Part shown: one piece after another, positions 28,098-40,485 of the stretch
How positions within the stretch are numbered: the first letter of the stretch is position 1
How the letters are laid out: the number at the start of each line of letters is the position of its first letter
Assembly (NCBI GenBank): GCA_965153455.1
Contig: OZ234499.1
Coordinates: 3,025,731-3,089,730, forward strand
Direction of reading: 5' to 3'
From: Sphagnum compactum
Taxonomy: Eukaryota; Bryophyta; Sphagnopsida; Sphagnales
Length of the DNA: 64,000 nucleotides
Notes under the pieces: model-generated
Database searches by the model: none
Told to the model about the DNA's origin: nothing
What the model saw: only the letters and a program-made list of their open reading frames with translations
Position numbers and translations under genes: made by a program

Positions 28098-31000
28098 CTA
28101 ACCATTGTGTATACTAGGTGCACTTATGGTTCTCTGAAGACTGGCAGGGGCCAAAACCTCCAAGACATCAACCTTTTGGTTGGCAGCTTCATGCGCAATC
28201 TCTCTGCGAGATACATTCCACAGTTGCTCCTCTATCCCCAGCCTCTTTAGCTCCATCAAGCCCCGTTCAACTGGCCCCCACCAAATTGAGTTACTACTAC
28301 TGTTAGTGTATTGATAGAGGAAGCATCGAGTTACTGTGATTGTATTGAGTTACTAGAATTTTGCAAGAGAAAGCAGTTGTGAAAACTGTGTCTACACCAC
28401 AAACTATTTTGCAAAGGTTGCTTTGGTTGATTATGGTCAGATACAGCAGGTACAATAAGTGGTCTCAGGCATCTTATTTTGCCCATCTGGCTGACAGCCA
28501 AAGAATGAATCCATAGGGGCATACCATCCACTTCATCATGTGGTGCTGGTTTTTGCATCGTTCGACTAATCCAAAACTGGAGGCGCTCATCAGCAATGTC
28601 ATCCTCCACTCCATTGTTTTTAGCACGGTGCCAAAAGTAGATCAACCATGCCTGAGCTCCATCCAATAGCCCCCTCTCAGATTGCTAGGAAATTGAAACT
28701 GGTACTGACATTCTTCAGAATCAAATTGCAGCATAATGGGATTCAAAACACAAGAGTGGTGAGTCTACACTGCTGACTACCTGCTTGAATTGCACATCTT
28801 CAACCTCCATGGGGCTTAACTCTGCACAAAAAGTATGATCCAAATTATCTAGTGAGGTAAACCAAGCATGGGAAAAGCAGATTGTGTGTCCCAAGGAGGT
28901 CAGCAGGTACATGTAAGATGGATAACAATGCAGCAACTTGATGCGGAAGACAGCAACACTCATTACTCACCAACAGCTTGCATGGGCTTTCCATCTTCCT
29001 GTGTATCTGCATGGTAACCATGTCAACCACATCTGGTCACACTTTATATATAACCTTAGCAGAGCTGAATCACACTGCCTCAACTAGAAGCAGCAAAGAG
29101 AAGACAGAGGAATCCACAATGAGGGCTTCAAAGAGTCAGGAGGATGGACAAAAGTGGGGAGCACCTCATAGTAATTGTGAGAAAAGAAGATAGTGCAAGA
29201 GCAGTATGTAAATTAGTATGTGCTGTGAGTAATAGAGGGCAATGACACAAGATCAGTGCCCTCTGTTCAGCTTGCACTGATGGCTTCGGAGTATGGTCCA
29301 ATCAAAAGAATGTTAACACAAAGGCTATTGATGCAGTGCTGTACAGAACCAGAGCCCATAGCCCACATTTTCAAAGAAAATGACAATGTTGCACCTTGGA
29401 GATGAGTTGAAAACAAGGAAAACCTTTCAAGACTGATCATCATTACCTTGTGGCTGCAGATTCTGTGAACAATTTGGAAAAACCACAGACAGACAGACAG
29501 ACAGACAGACACAGAAACAAAGTGTAAGTGTTTTGTATGCAGATATCAGGGTGAAAATGTAGTCCACAAAAGAGGAGGGGGTGGAAGAAACTAACCACCC
29601 CGACCAAAGGATGCATACCGATGTCGAGACAGAGCTAACATAACAGCATCTTCAATCTGTATCCAGTAAGTTGGCCCACCATAACACAGCACAATGTCAG
29701 AGTCACAAAGTGAAGCAAGCACTACCTTCACACTGGATCATCTTCCCTCACCATCTATAGGGTTCCAGACCCCATGTTATAATTCAGATAGCTAAAAGAA
29801 ATTCCCTGAATCAAAATGGTTGCAAGGAAAAATTGCCTAGCATAATTCCACAATACAAAGTCTTAGGCTCACTTTCAAGGAAGCAAGCTCCCTTAGGCCT
29901 TTCTCCACCGCCAGCATGCTCTCAATGTTGCCTTCTCCAGTAATGTCATTCACATCTCGAGTTGGTTTCTTATGACCTGCAGAACAGCAAACAGTTATAC
30001 ATCCAACCACAGGAGTTTAAACTGTGCCTGACATTTGGACCTGCTGCAGCCATACTTAGTAATACATGCAACCAGTATTAGAATGAGCTTATATGCTTTA
30101 ACTGCAAATAAATTTACCATTGCCAGAGAAGCCATTCTGGGATTTTGAGGAAGGCTGCTCTTTTGCCCTCTGACCAGCTGATAAAACAACCTCAAGCGGG
30201 AGTGGAGCTAATGATGACCAAAATTCTTTCTTCCCATTTGCTGTCGCAGGATGTATATCTGTAACAGAGTTGACACAATGGTACATTGGTGAATAGTGAG
30301 TAATAAAATCAAAAGCATGAATCTTCATAAGCACTGAGAACTTCTCCATAGTTACAATTAAAGTCAACCTGAATACATACAAAAAGGGATTTCTCATTGT
30401 GATTGGGAATGATTCAATTGATGACAAGGATGTACATACTACAGCAATACAGGATGCCAAGTGAGAACATTAATCCTTCAACATGATCACATACCAAGGC
30501 GGGCAGCCAATGCCCAATAGCGAGCCAGCCAGCACCGCTTCAGCACAACCTCTTCCTGCACCAATGCCTCACACAGACAACTGCTAATATATTGCATGTG
30601 ATGACCAATCTAATCCTCATGTGATTTCAATGATGAGGGTGTAGTGTATAGTCATCTGCATCTTCCCTTGCTCTTATTACAAAGACAATTCTTGTTCACC
30701 ACACACTTCAGAAGTATTTGACCTTTGGGGGATTACGTTTTCTGGAGAACCAGCAAAACTGAGGGTAAAGGACCAAGAGTCATAAAGCAATGGCTAACCA
30801 AGGGTATAAAAATCCTTAGAAATTAATATGAAACCATCCTTCAGCCTTGGTTGCCTGAAATACTTACTGAATAGAATTTGAATATCACATACCATTTCCT
30901 CTTGAGTGAGAATCATACGGTGAGTCATGGTCCGCAGGGCCTTCACTTCAAGGTCCACTTCTCGAGCTGCCTCAGATGCTGCCATTGCCTCATCCCTTGC

Positions 31001-34000
31001 AGCCTAGCATCACCCAATTTATAAAGCATTGGATTATTGGAATCCACTTCAGTCAATCAATCATTGATGTAGACAACCAGGCTCTCACATTGAGGAATAT
31101 AAATTGCATACCCTACTATTAATTAAGAACACAACATTCCTCACCAAAAATAACTTCCACAAAAACTCAAGTGGGGTGTGAAACCTCTGCTTCAAGCCGC
31201 AAGTTTGCAATTTCTTCATCCTTCACATCCTTGCTCTGCTCTTTAGCAGCTCGTATTGCTGCCTGAAACACCATTGACCCAACATCCCACTAGTACAATG
31301 TCATACCTCACACCTTGAGCAGAACTTTACATCCTCGCAGTCAGGAAGCAAAACAAATGTGTAATTGCAAGGATAATGCAAATAGAGGTCAAATTTTACC
31401 TCACGCTGCTTCAAAAACTGTTCTTTCCTGTACAGACATGGACCCGCCCATAGGATGAAATCACCCCAACAGCCAAGTCAGGTGAACAAAGAGGCTAAAT
31501 TTGTATCAAAGCTGTGTCTGGATATCTCAGGCTCACAACTGCCAATCACTTTGTTGTAAATCACAAAAAATTCCCTCTTAAACACAAGCTTTTGACTATT
31601 GTATTTGACTATACATAGCAACCAACAGTATGATTAATCTATAGTCACATGCTGATATGGGAATTTGTTTCTTGCAATTGGCCAGCACTTGCAAACAAAC
31701 AGTTGTGGCACATTCAGACAGACAAAAGAAGCAGTCTCTGTGAAGGGGCATAAAACCTGTTTAGAAGCCGAGACTCCAGTGAAATCCCTTCCCCAAGAGA
31801 TGCAACCTGCTACGAATCACATAATCTCTGCAGGAGTCAGGCTTCAATAGCAAGCAACTAATGCACTCCTCTGCTCAGTTTTCCTTTGGTTATGCCCAGA
31901 TCCTCTCAGAGGGTTGTTTAGGTCAGGGTTTACAAATTCTTTGGATTGATCTAAGAGAAGAAGTGTGGAGAAGCTTGAGTAGTTGTCATAGTCCTGAGGA
32001 GATTAGTGTCAATATATGAAGATCACGGTAGAGCTCAAAACCCTTTGGATAACAGCTTCATAATCACTAAAGACTTACAATTTAAGTCAACCTGGATAGG
32101 ATTAGGATATAGCACACTAATAAGGCTATAGAGACGGCAGATCTGACAAAATCTAAGGAAACCCAACACTAAAAGGTTAGACAGAAGAATAGAAAACAAA
32201 AACTGAGGAGCAGTTAGGAGAACAATGACAGTCATGCACATGTTCAGAGAGAACTTCAACAGCAACATTTAAGGTATTGACCACCTAAAATAACATACCC
32301 ACTGACTTCATCAGCTACCAGCAGTAGGTGGAAGTAAATGTCATACATTAAGAAAAGAGAAAAAAAGACCACAAGACAGAATTGAGGAGCAGTTAGAGTG
32401 ACATCAACAATCATAATGCACATGTTCAAGGACCTTCAACAGCAACATGTATGGTGTTGGCCGATACCAGTCTACATGCCAGGGGGTCCTAACCTGGTGC
32501 TTGCCCAAGACTGATATTGACCACCTACCATAACATCCCCACTGACTTCATCTGTTCTGATGATGGGTGGAGGTTAATGTCAAACATCAATCACTGTACT
32601 GAGCTTCTGTCACAAGACCAGCACTACTGGGAAAACTCAGCCATGATGAAGGCTGGCTCTACAAAACCTAATAGAGATAGAGAGGACCAAAACTGCTCCA
32701 CCAAAGAGGATATATCTCTCATGAGAATCAATGAATCTCCATCCTCACAATTAAGAAAGCCAGAACCCTCACAACCCTTGTTCTGGGACTAACCTTGTTT
32801 AAAAACATAATTCCATGTAAGCTACTAGGGATTGAAGGAAGACACTACATGATGGAAGGCAGATTCAGACTGGAAGAGACCTTTCTTATCCGTGTGAGAG
32901 GAAACAAAAACTGAAATAATGAGATCTTTTACACAAAGACTCAGATTTAGAGGGATTGAGATTATATCACCAAGGATTAATGAGCAGACCCAACACATTG
33001 ATACGCTGTAAAGTGTGACCAACTTGAAGACCTAACTCATGAGGAGGAAACTAGTTTAAAGTGAGGAGAATATGAACCGGTGTTTTGGTCCTATAATTGG
33101 CAAGAAACTCAGGTGAGAAGAGATGAGACTAAAAAGACCAGTCCTCTTCTGTAATCTATCTAGAAATGAACCCTCAAATGATATTAACTGAAATAATATG
33201 CAGGGTGGAACACCTTTAAGTCTTTCTCAATCATGTGGATGTACAACCCAGTAATAAGACAGGCAAAACAAAGCATGTGAACACCTATTGGTGAAAGGAA
33301 AAGAGGAGGCATTACAGCATCAGAGAAGTAACTTATTCTGAATTAAAAGAATTCACAATGTCTGGAACACACCTGCTTCTCAAGCTCCCTTGACCGGGTC
33401 TCCTTCTCTGCAAGTTTCTCTTCCACAAGCCGCAGCTGCAGGAGGAAATACTTTTTACATGAGCCTTGTGTATGTAACCTTTGAGATCAAAGAGTTATTT
33501 CAGCAGGTGTAAGATAACTGGGTACACCCACATTCAACTTTGATATGCAGAAGGTGAGTGCAACCCCTACTAGCATAAAACTAAAGTCATACTCAAGAGA
33601 ACTGAGTTTATGAACTAGCTTTTCCACTGAATCCTAACAAGCACATACCTTATCCAGAAGTGCCTCATTCTCTTCCTGAAGAATATCAATCTGCAACACT
33701 ATTATAAACCATGTCAAAGCACAGCTTATCACCATAGCATCCATTGCACTTGGGCCCTTCTTTGCTTGATAAAGCAAGTGTACCACCAAATATTACTAAA
33801 TAATGACAGCTGTTACCCATAGCCATGTTGTGTCGTCATCACCTTTTAGGATATGATCAACCAGAACTAACGTAGAACAAATGACATAGTAGAACTAAGA
33901 AGTGGACACGTCCTATATGCAGTAGAAGTTTTCACTGATGGGCCTCAGAGACACCATCTTGATTTGATTATTCATGAAACACCTAACAGGGCCAAAAGTA

Positions 34001-35713
34001 CAAACCTCATCACGCAAGGCTGCTGTTTCTCTTCTTGAAATTGGTCCTGTCAAGTCTTGCCCACGACTTTCAAGTGCCAAATCTATAGGATATCTGCATT
34101 CATTTCAATACCAGGCTCTTTGCTCAGCATGAGTGGGCCTGTCCTAAAACAGTAAAGTTGCAACTCCCACAATAATGTTAGTATCTTTGGATTTTCAGGC
34201 ACATTGCCTAGGGAATGGAGAAGAAAAATCTTGAACTGATGAGATGATACTGTTTCCACAGGCTTATAAACTTGTGAAATTTATCTTATACATTGAGCTG
34301 CAGAGGTACATTAAAATCTCTGGCTTTGAAAAGAGTCAATCTAGCCACTGAAGTGCGCTATTGTTGTGGGTAGACACTTTGACATGCCTCATATGGGTCC
34401 ACATTCAGTACTGATACTTGTCCATCTATGTGCAATTACCATACATTTGCATCTTAGCATTGAGAAGATTGTTAAAGTTGACAGGTTGATGATTATTCTC
34501 ATGATTGCACAAGCAGCCCCCTTCAGTCAGGTTACTATTTGCATTGCAGAGGCAATTATTTCATATGCAAAGTCTCATGCCTGATTCAAAATCAAAAGTC
34601 AAAACCCTATTTAAACCCAACAAAACACCAGTCCCTCAAAGAAGACAAAAGGTGAGCAAGGCAAGCTCACCTTCTGGTACGATCAATAACAGGAGCTGGA
34701 GTTGGATCTTTGACACGCAGAACAGAAGGGGCCACAGCCAGAGCAGGCCGTGCTCTTGGGGTGACTGGTGCCAATGGAGGCACAGGAGTAGGTTTCAGTG
34801 TGCTCCTGCCAAATGTTGCTGAGCGCAGTCCTGCCCCAAGGGCTCCATTACTACCGTCGTAAGCTCTCATAAGCTGTCAAAAAAAACCTAGAGTTCTCAC
34901 TCACATACAAAACCTCTGTTTTAAGTGAGGGGTGCACTGACAATTGATACTTGCCCAGCAATCAGACTTCATTATGTTGCATACATTCCTCTAGCTCACT
35001 CTCAGATGATCTTTTCACATTGAAATATGCGACAGTCAACCCTTCTGAAGCAGGCAAGTAGCACTTGTGCAAGGGTAGAGTAGGAAAAATGGGAGATTCT
35101 GCCATGCAGGGCTATTTTCATCTTGACATATGAACAAGGCTCATCAGCATGCTGGGATTCACAGAATGCAGCAACTACAAAGTCTAGAAGCATGGTGATG
35201 AACATAGCTTAGTACTAGGAAAAACCACTGAACATCTGGAGGCTAACCTGGGGAGACAGATCTCTTGCATTAGATGCATCTGACCCAAAATGTGGAAAGT
35301 GGTGGTCATCATCTTCGTCATCATCATCAGCCAAGTCACGGCTAGCCTGCATGACTTTTGCCAAGCGTGCTGCAGCTGCCTTAGCAGCATAGTTTTGACT
35401 TTTCTTGAGGGGATTGAGGGCACCTGATCGCACCTTTTTTTGGGGGTAAATGAGGACCAAAGAACAAGTAACACCGATTAGAACTGTGCCAGCAAGAAAA
35501 ATTACTCAATAGGAGCCGGAGAGCTGAATGGAACTGTAGACTTGTTGCTAGGGCCACATCTGAGTATATAAAGCACAAGTTCAAATCTGCGAATGCAACT
35601 ATCATACAACTCCTTGGACACACCTGTTGTGAAGGGGGAATAACGACTCCTCCTCCTCCTGCTGTCCTCTGTCCGGAAATCAATGGGCTTGAACTCCGCT
35701 CCCTATCAGCCAT
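28098..35713 (-). CDS. SCD2: SCD2-like coiled-coil protein (stomatal cytokinesis defective 2 family)
   Basis: Arabidopsis SCD2 works with the DENN protein SCD1 in clathrin-linked trafficking and exocytosis needed for cytokinesis. Exons (minus): 35713-35624, 35433-35248, 34873-34671, 34093-34006, 33690-33649, 33435-33373, 31806-31757, 31427-31400, 31262-31185, 31003-30893, 30555-30495, 30258-30118, 29976-29873, 29656-29599, an unresolved junction, 28998-28971, 28821-28781, 28651-28525, 28270-28098. Phases agree elsewhere. Visible blocks: a Ser-rich start; [13 protein letters not shown] followed by an acidic run; a Pro/Ala-rich linker; a coiled coil from [10 protein letters not shown] to [64 protein letters not shown] with [25 protein letters not shown]; and a serine/basic tail. 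Exon 14 (29599) leaves phase 1, but the next exon found needs phase 0, so one or two small exons between 28999 and 29598 are missing from my model. Confidence 0.86.
29487..29512. repeat. (CAGA)n microsatellite in an SCD2 intron
   Basis: Six to seven CAGA units within the interval where a small SCD2 exon is still unaccounted for. Confidence 0.85.
32170..32590. repeat. Diverged duplication of about 200 bp inside an SCD2 intron
   Basis: Two successive blocks (about 32170-32350 and 32355-32590) share, in the same order, GAGGAGCAGTTAG, GCACATGTTCA, CTTCAACAGCAACAT, GACCACCTA-ATAACAT, CCCACTGACTTCATC and a GGTGGA-GT-AATGTCA word. The second copy carries an insertion. It lies in the intron between exons 33373 and 31806. 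Confidence 0.78.
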
Positions 35714-37180
35714 TTTCCCTGCGAGGAGGCGCTTGCTTCAACAGATTGTCTACTGCTCCTCTTTTCTCTTCTTAAAATGCGTCTCTCTGCGTTTAACCTG
35801 TCCTTGATTCGAATACTGTTGTGTTGTAATGAGAATAATAGCCGCTCCGCGATCTCGTCTTCGGCTTCTTTCCAGGACGGACAAAAATAAAACCGACAAG
35901 TCTAAAAGCTCCAGATTGAGAACGGCCGCCACAATAATGCTGAATCGAAACTTGCTGGACAGGAGGTCGTCGAGCGCCTGATCGATGCTTCCACGAGCCT
36001 CTCTAAAAACAAGAACCTAGGATCATATAATCTCGAAGGATGAGATGAGATTGGATCTCTGCCTCGTACCTCTTTATGCGCCTGGTTTCAATCGAGGAAC
36101 AGGAATATCTTAGTGCTAGATATGATCAGGGCGGGTGCTGGTGATGGAAACCAAAGATTCTTGGATCCGATCCGAATTGCGGTGTTGAAAGAATGCAGCA
36201 AACGGTCATGCATCATCGCCCTTTAGTGCTGAAAGTAGTAGTGTCGGTTTCTTCTTCTTCTTCGTGTCTGTCAGTCAGTCTCCGCAGCTTCGAAGACTAC
36301 GCCAAGTTCCTTTCTTCCTTCAAAGGAGGCTCTCCATCCGAAACCGCAATATCAGCTACTACTGTGTTCCTCCTACATTTCAAGTATTGCAGATCCGGCA
36401 ACGACAGTACGTGCAACGGCGGGCGGAGAGCTCATGTCGTCGAGGAGCCCGGAAGACCCACAATGTACACTCACCGCGACGAAACTCCACCTTCAACTCT
36501 GACTCCGTTGTTCTGCTCTCCTGCACCGTATTGTGCACGCATTACAACCGATTTTCTCTACAAAGAAAGTGCTCTCCAGCTCTCAACCAGAAACAACTCT
36601 TCTAACAAAACAGACGTGACATTTTGCCAAGACGAAACTGAAACGAGAACATTCTAAAGCAAATCCACCCTCAAACTACTAAAACTTAAACGAGGAAAAA
36701 TCCTTACCAGACAATAATGTCGAGCAGACGCAGCCAAAGCAGACGCAGATATCCGGATACCGAACCGCAGCAGCAGACCGTTGGAGCCCAAAGAATGCCA
36801 CAGAAACGACTACAGGCATCGGGTGAGAAAGAAATTTAGTTCTTTGTGAAGAGAAACTTCACAGCATTATGGAAAAACAAAATAGAAAAGACAAAAGCAT
36901 TCACAGCGACTGTCGACGAGGAGATGGAAGCTGCGGATCGCGCCATAGCCGGAGAGCGCAACTCTCTGTGTACCTGTCTGCGTTGAGCATCTTTCCGTGG
37001 CGGGGGCCGTCGGTCGTCCTCGTAGATCGAGATGTCCATTCCACAGGTCAAACACGAGATGAGAATTGGAGTCCTTAACGAGGTCCTGAAAATCGGTGTA
37101 TTAGGCATGAGATCTGGAATCGAGACCTCGGTTTGTCGGGAAAACTTTTCAGGTTCTCGTCCTGACTGACCCAAAAATGG
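35714..37180. promoter_or_regulatory. GC-richer upstream region of the SCD2-like gene
   Basis: Less AT-rich than the surrounding spacers. It probably holds the SCD2 promoter and 5' leader on the minus strand. A plus-strand open frame of 154 codons (36193-36657) has no recognisable domain and starts in a CTT-type repeat; I do not support it as a gene. Short minus-strand frames at 37174-36836 may belong to leader exons, but no start can be shown. Confidence 0.4.
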
Positions 37181-37193
37181 GTCGTCATTTATT

Positions 37194-37236
37194 TACTTGG
37201 GCTCCGCGTTGCTACGCACTACCAGTGACGATGAAA

Positions 37237-37260
<24 letters not shown>
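37194..37260. repeat. Dispersed repeat matching 13723-13763, followed by (AC)n
   Basis: ACTTGGGCTCCGCGTTGCTA and the following GCACTACCAGTGACGATGA match ACTTGGGCTCTGCATTGTTA plus GCACTATGAGTGACGATGA at 13723-13763. The differences are mainly transitions. An (AC)n run of about 24 bases follows. It looks like a piece of a dispersed mobile element, type unknown. Confidence 0.7.
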
Positions 37261-37271
<11 letters not shown>

Positions 37272-38736
37272 AAAAAACTCAGAAAACTTTATTATTTTCA
37301 GATATATACTAGTTTGAACCCCGTGCCTAATGCACAGGTGTGTTATTTCAACAATGTTTGGTTCATGTTTTTTTTATTTTAAAACTTTTATCTTTTTCAT
37401 TTTTTATTTTTATGTGTTTTTTGTTTTTATTATTATTTTGTATAATAAAAATAAAGTGTTTCTTTTTCACTTTTGTTTTTTTGTTTATTCGGATGCAAGT
37501 TTGAAGTTTGGAGAAAGAAGACACACCTCATTCTTTTTCAGGTAGGGTTTTTCTTCATTATTATAAGTTTTATTTTTTCTTATTTTCTACTCTTTATTTG
37601 GTTTCTTCTTTTTTGTAATTTTTTTCTTTTAAAATGATTTTATTGTATTTCCCTTTCCTCGTTTCATTTGTTTTCATTCCTTTTTTATAGTTTTTGTGTA
37701 TTTTTTTTCTAGTTTTTTCCCTTTTAAAAAATATATTTGTTCTGTTTGGATGGATGACGGGACGGATTCAGGTGAAGCTTCATTTTATTTCGATGTGGGC
37801 AGAAACCTGCAATGTCAGATTCAGCAGAGGGATGGTGTGCAGTCGGCAACCTCGGAGCTTCCAAGGTGTTGATTCGCATGGACGATCGAACGAATGAACA
37901 AAGGGACGACGGGATGGATGGACGACGAGACGGATTCAAGGGAAGCTTCATTTCATCCCGACGTTCTTTAATATATGTAATATATAAGATTCAAATTGTA
38001 CAAATTATTGTCCAATTTCTCATTCAAAGAGAGATTTAATCAATTATCCTTGATTTTAATTCATTAAAATTTTGGAAGCAATTAGGATGAATAAACATTA
38101 AATCAGCTAAGCAAGCGAGAATTAAATCTTTGAATTAAGTATTTAAGGGAGAACTATTTTTTAAAAATTAACTTAATTTTAAAAGATAAAAACATGTTAA
38201 TTTCTTGAAATAATCTCAATATATTTAAATGAAATAACACATATTTATAATTGTATGAAATTGGAAAGACACAAAAATTAAACCTTTTTTTTTTTGAAAG
38301 GACATAAAGATTACAAAAAGACATTAAAAAAATAAAGAGATTTGTTTCTTTTTCGATATCTTCGGATCCATAAGAACATTTTGAAACATTGTAACTTGTA
38401 AAATGTTTATTTTCTTAAAAATTCCAGTTTCGAATCAACCTCTAATAAATTTAGAGTTTGGAATTGTCTTTTTGTACAGCCTACCACTATAGTCCATCCC
38501 ACCTAAACCAGTTTCGACGAAATCATCATCACTGAAATTTATCTATTTCCCAAAAACTTTCAAACTAGCCAATGTGGGTGCTCTCAAAGTGTTGGCAGAA
38601 GTGTTTTGGAATTTTTTTTTAAATGAAAATTTTTGTCATCTTTTCAACAAAAAGAGGGGAATTTTTTTGGAACCTTTTTCCCCCCTAGGTAGTGTTTTTG
38701 TTTTTGTTTTTTGTTTACAATTTTACGTCCGTTTGG
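37261..38736. other. T-rich spacer with no recognisable gene
   Basis: Strongly T-rich on the plus strand from 37350 to 37740. At 37724-37960 there are related words (GACGGGACGGATTCAGGTGA and GACGAGACGGATTCAAGGGA, each followed by AAGCTTCATTT), indicating a short diverged repeat. No coding features. Confidence 0.5.
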
Positions 38737-38822
38737 AACCAGAGAGTCCATTAGACGAAATGTAGATCATGGAGGACAGAACCAGAGAGTCCATTAGACG
38801 AAATGTAAATCATGGAGGACAG
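38737..38822. repeat. 43-bp tandem duplication at the end of the LINE relic
   Basis: Copies 38737-38779 and 38780-38822 differ at one base. They begin AACCAGAGAGTCC and end ATGGAGGACAG. The second copy overlaps the codons for the relic's C-terminal ICPP residues on the minus strand. Confidence 0.93.
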
Positions 38823-39490
38823 ATTGTCCTCTGGTACTGGTAGCATGCCACAAACTTGGCCAGGGCGACCATGTTTGTAGTCTGCATGGGCTCAGCAAGA
38901 GTGCTAGTGTGGGTGAGGGGCAGGGTCGAACAAAAGCGTTCCCTAACTTTCTGCATATTTGGATAAACAAAAAGCAAGTGCTCTTCATCCTCAACCTTCC
39001 CCAAATCGCAGCCTTGACAAAGCCTCTCTGCGTATGGCACGCCCTTCCACGCACCTAGCATTACCTCAAGCTGCGTGTTACCACATCGAAATCGGGCCAA
39101 AGCTTTTCGTAGCTGAACGCAGCTGATGTCACACAAGTAGCTTTCGCTTTTGTACAACATACCTTTGAAGCGTAAGTATCTTGTCTGCACGCTGGTCTCG
39201 ATCTCGCGATTGGTAAAGAGATTTTCAATGTAAGCCAACCGCATATTATCCTTCACCCTTTTTACACTCAATATTGTGTGGGGAAAACCTGGAGGGGTGA
39301 GGCCCAGCCTCCTGATTGATCGGGCCTCCTGTCGTAGATCTAGCACCAACCGGCTGCACTAGTTGTAGCACGGCTAGCTGAACCATCTGAACTCCCACCC
39401 ATACGTTGTGCGCATTGCACCAAAGTACTTGGCTCTCCGTCCAACCTCTCACACCTACTAGACGGGTCGGATGTATGTGCGTTGTCTCAG
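38800..39490 (-). pseudogene. LINE-type retroelement C-terminal (zf-RVT) relic
   Basis: A minus-strand open frame of about 179 residues (39349-38810) ends in LCQGCDLGKVEDEEHLLF followed by VYP. This resembles the zinc-binding domain found after the reverse transcriptase of plant LINEs (C-x2-C, then EH-LLF-x-C-P), with Tyr where the last Cys is expected. RCGNTQLEVMLGAWKGVPY and KFVACYQYQRTICPP flank it. No reverse transcriptase core or endonuclease is found upstream, so this is a 5'-truncated copy, as LINE insertion usually produces. The frame preceding it (39452-39246) is shifted relative to it. It resembles sequences I associate with ferns, from memory only. Confidence 0.62.
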
Positions 39491-39499
39491 GAGCCGTTC

Positions 39500-40480
39500 C
39501 TAATGGTTGAGTAGTCCTCGCCTAGAGCACACTTCACTAATTAAACCTTTTTGAAAAGAAACATTAACCAAATTTTCAATATCACAAAATTGAAAAAAAT
39601 CAAACCCAAGAATTTGGCCAAATCAGGCACATAGGAATTTTTTTAATGGAGTAAAGGGTGACTATATGTACCATCAGTAGGGGGAGGGTGGGGAGGGAGG
39701 TGTTTATTTCGATTTTTTCTTCATTCCAAGAGTTATGGCCCACGGGCAGCGTTTTTCTTGGTGCGAATTTTCTCCAAAATGCGAAAATAGAAATAAAAAG
39801 GGAATATGCTATCTCAATATTCCTTTCTTTTTAAAAAATTTGTCAAAAAGTTTCGATTTTTTTTTTTTTTGTGGGTCACATTTCAATTTTGGACTCTGAT
39901 TTTAATTTGGTAGCATTTTAAAAACTAACTTTTTCCCCCCTATTTTGTCTTGTAAGGCATTGTCCTGCAACTGCGTCAAGCCTGGTGTCACATTTTAATT
40001 TGTTGCTCCTATTTAGTGTTTGCAAACTCCGCACCTTTGACTCTTGAACCACCCAACAATGCTACCAATAATAATCCACTAAGGCTTACTTTAGACTAAG
40101 AGCCAGGGCTGAAAAAACTTGAAGAAGAAAATTTGAGCATTTTTGGCTTGTTGTTTGACCCCAAATTACTAATAAGTGCTAAAAAATTGAGGTCGAGGAA
40201 ACTAACAAATGCTAAAACATTGGCCTCCCAAATGCATTGGTATCCTTTTTTTTTAGCCTTGGCCATAAAGTTCAGCATTTATTACCTAGTAACTTGGGGC
40301 AGATTGAAAACATTTTTTTCTATTTTAGCCTTGAACTCCTAGTGTAAAGCCATTGGAGCTCCTTTCAACTACTTTTGCATCCATAGGAATGCATGATTTG
40401 AGTTGAACCTTGGCCTTGACTCGTTGGTGTAAACTAAAGTGGGCCTTAGGTATAAATAAGCCCAAAGATTTTGTGCTGTA
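39500..40480. other. Spacer without recognisable gene
   Basis: AT-rich sequence with long A and T runs. Nothing coding is seen. Confidence 0.5.
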
Positions 40481-40485
40481 TTGTA

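Noticed and set aside
36193-36657. 154-codon plus-strand frame upstream of the SCD2-like gene
   Set aside because: No recognisable motif; overlaps a probable promoter. Retained only as an unexplained open stretch.
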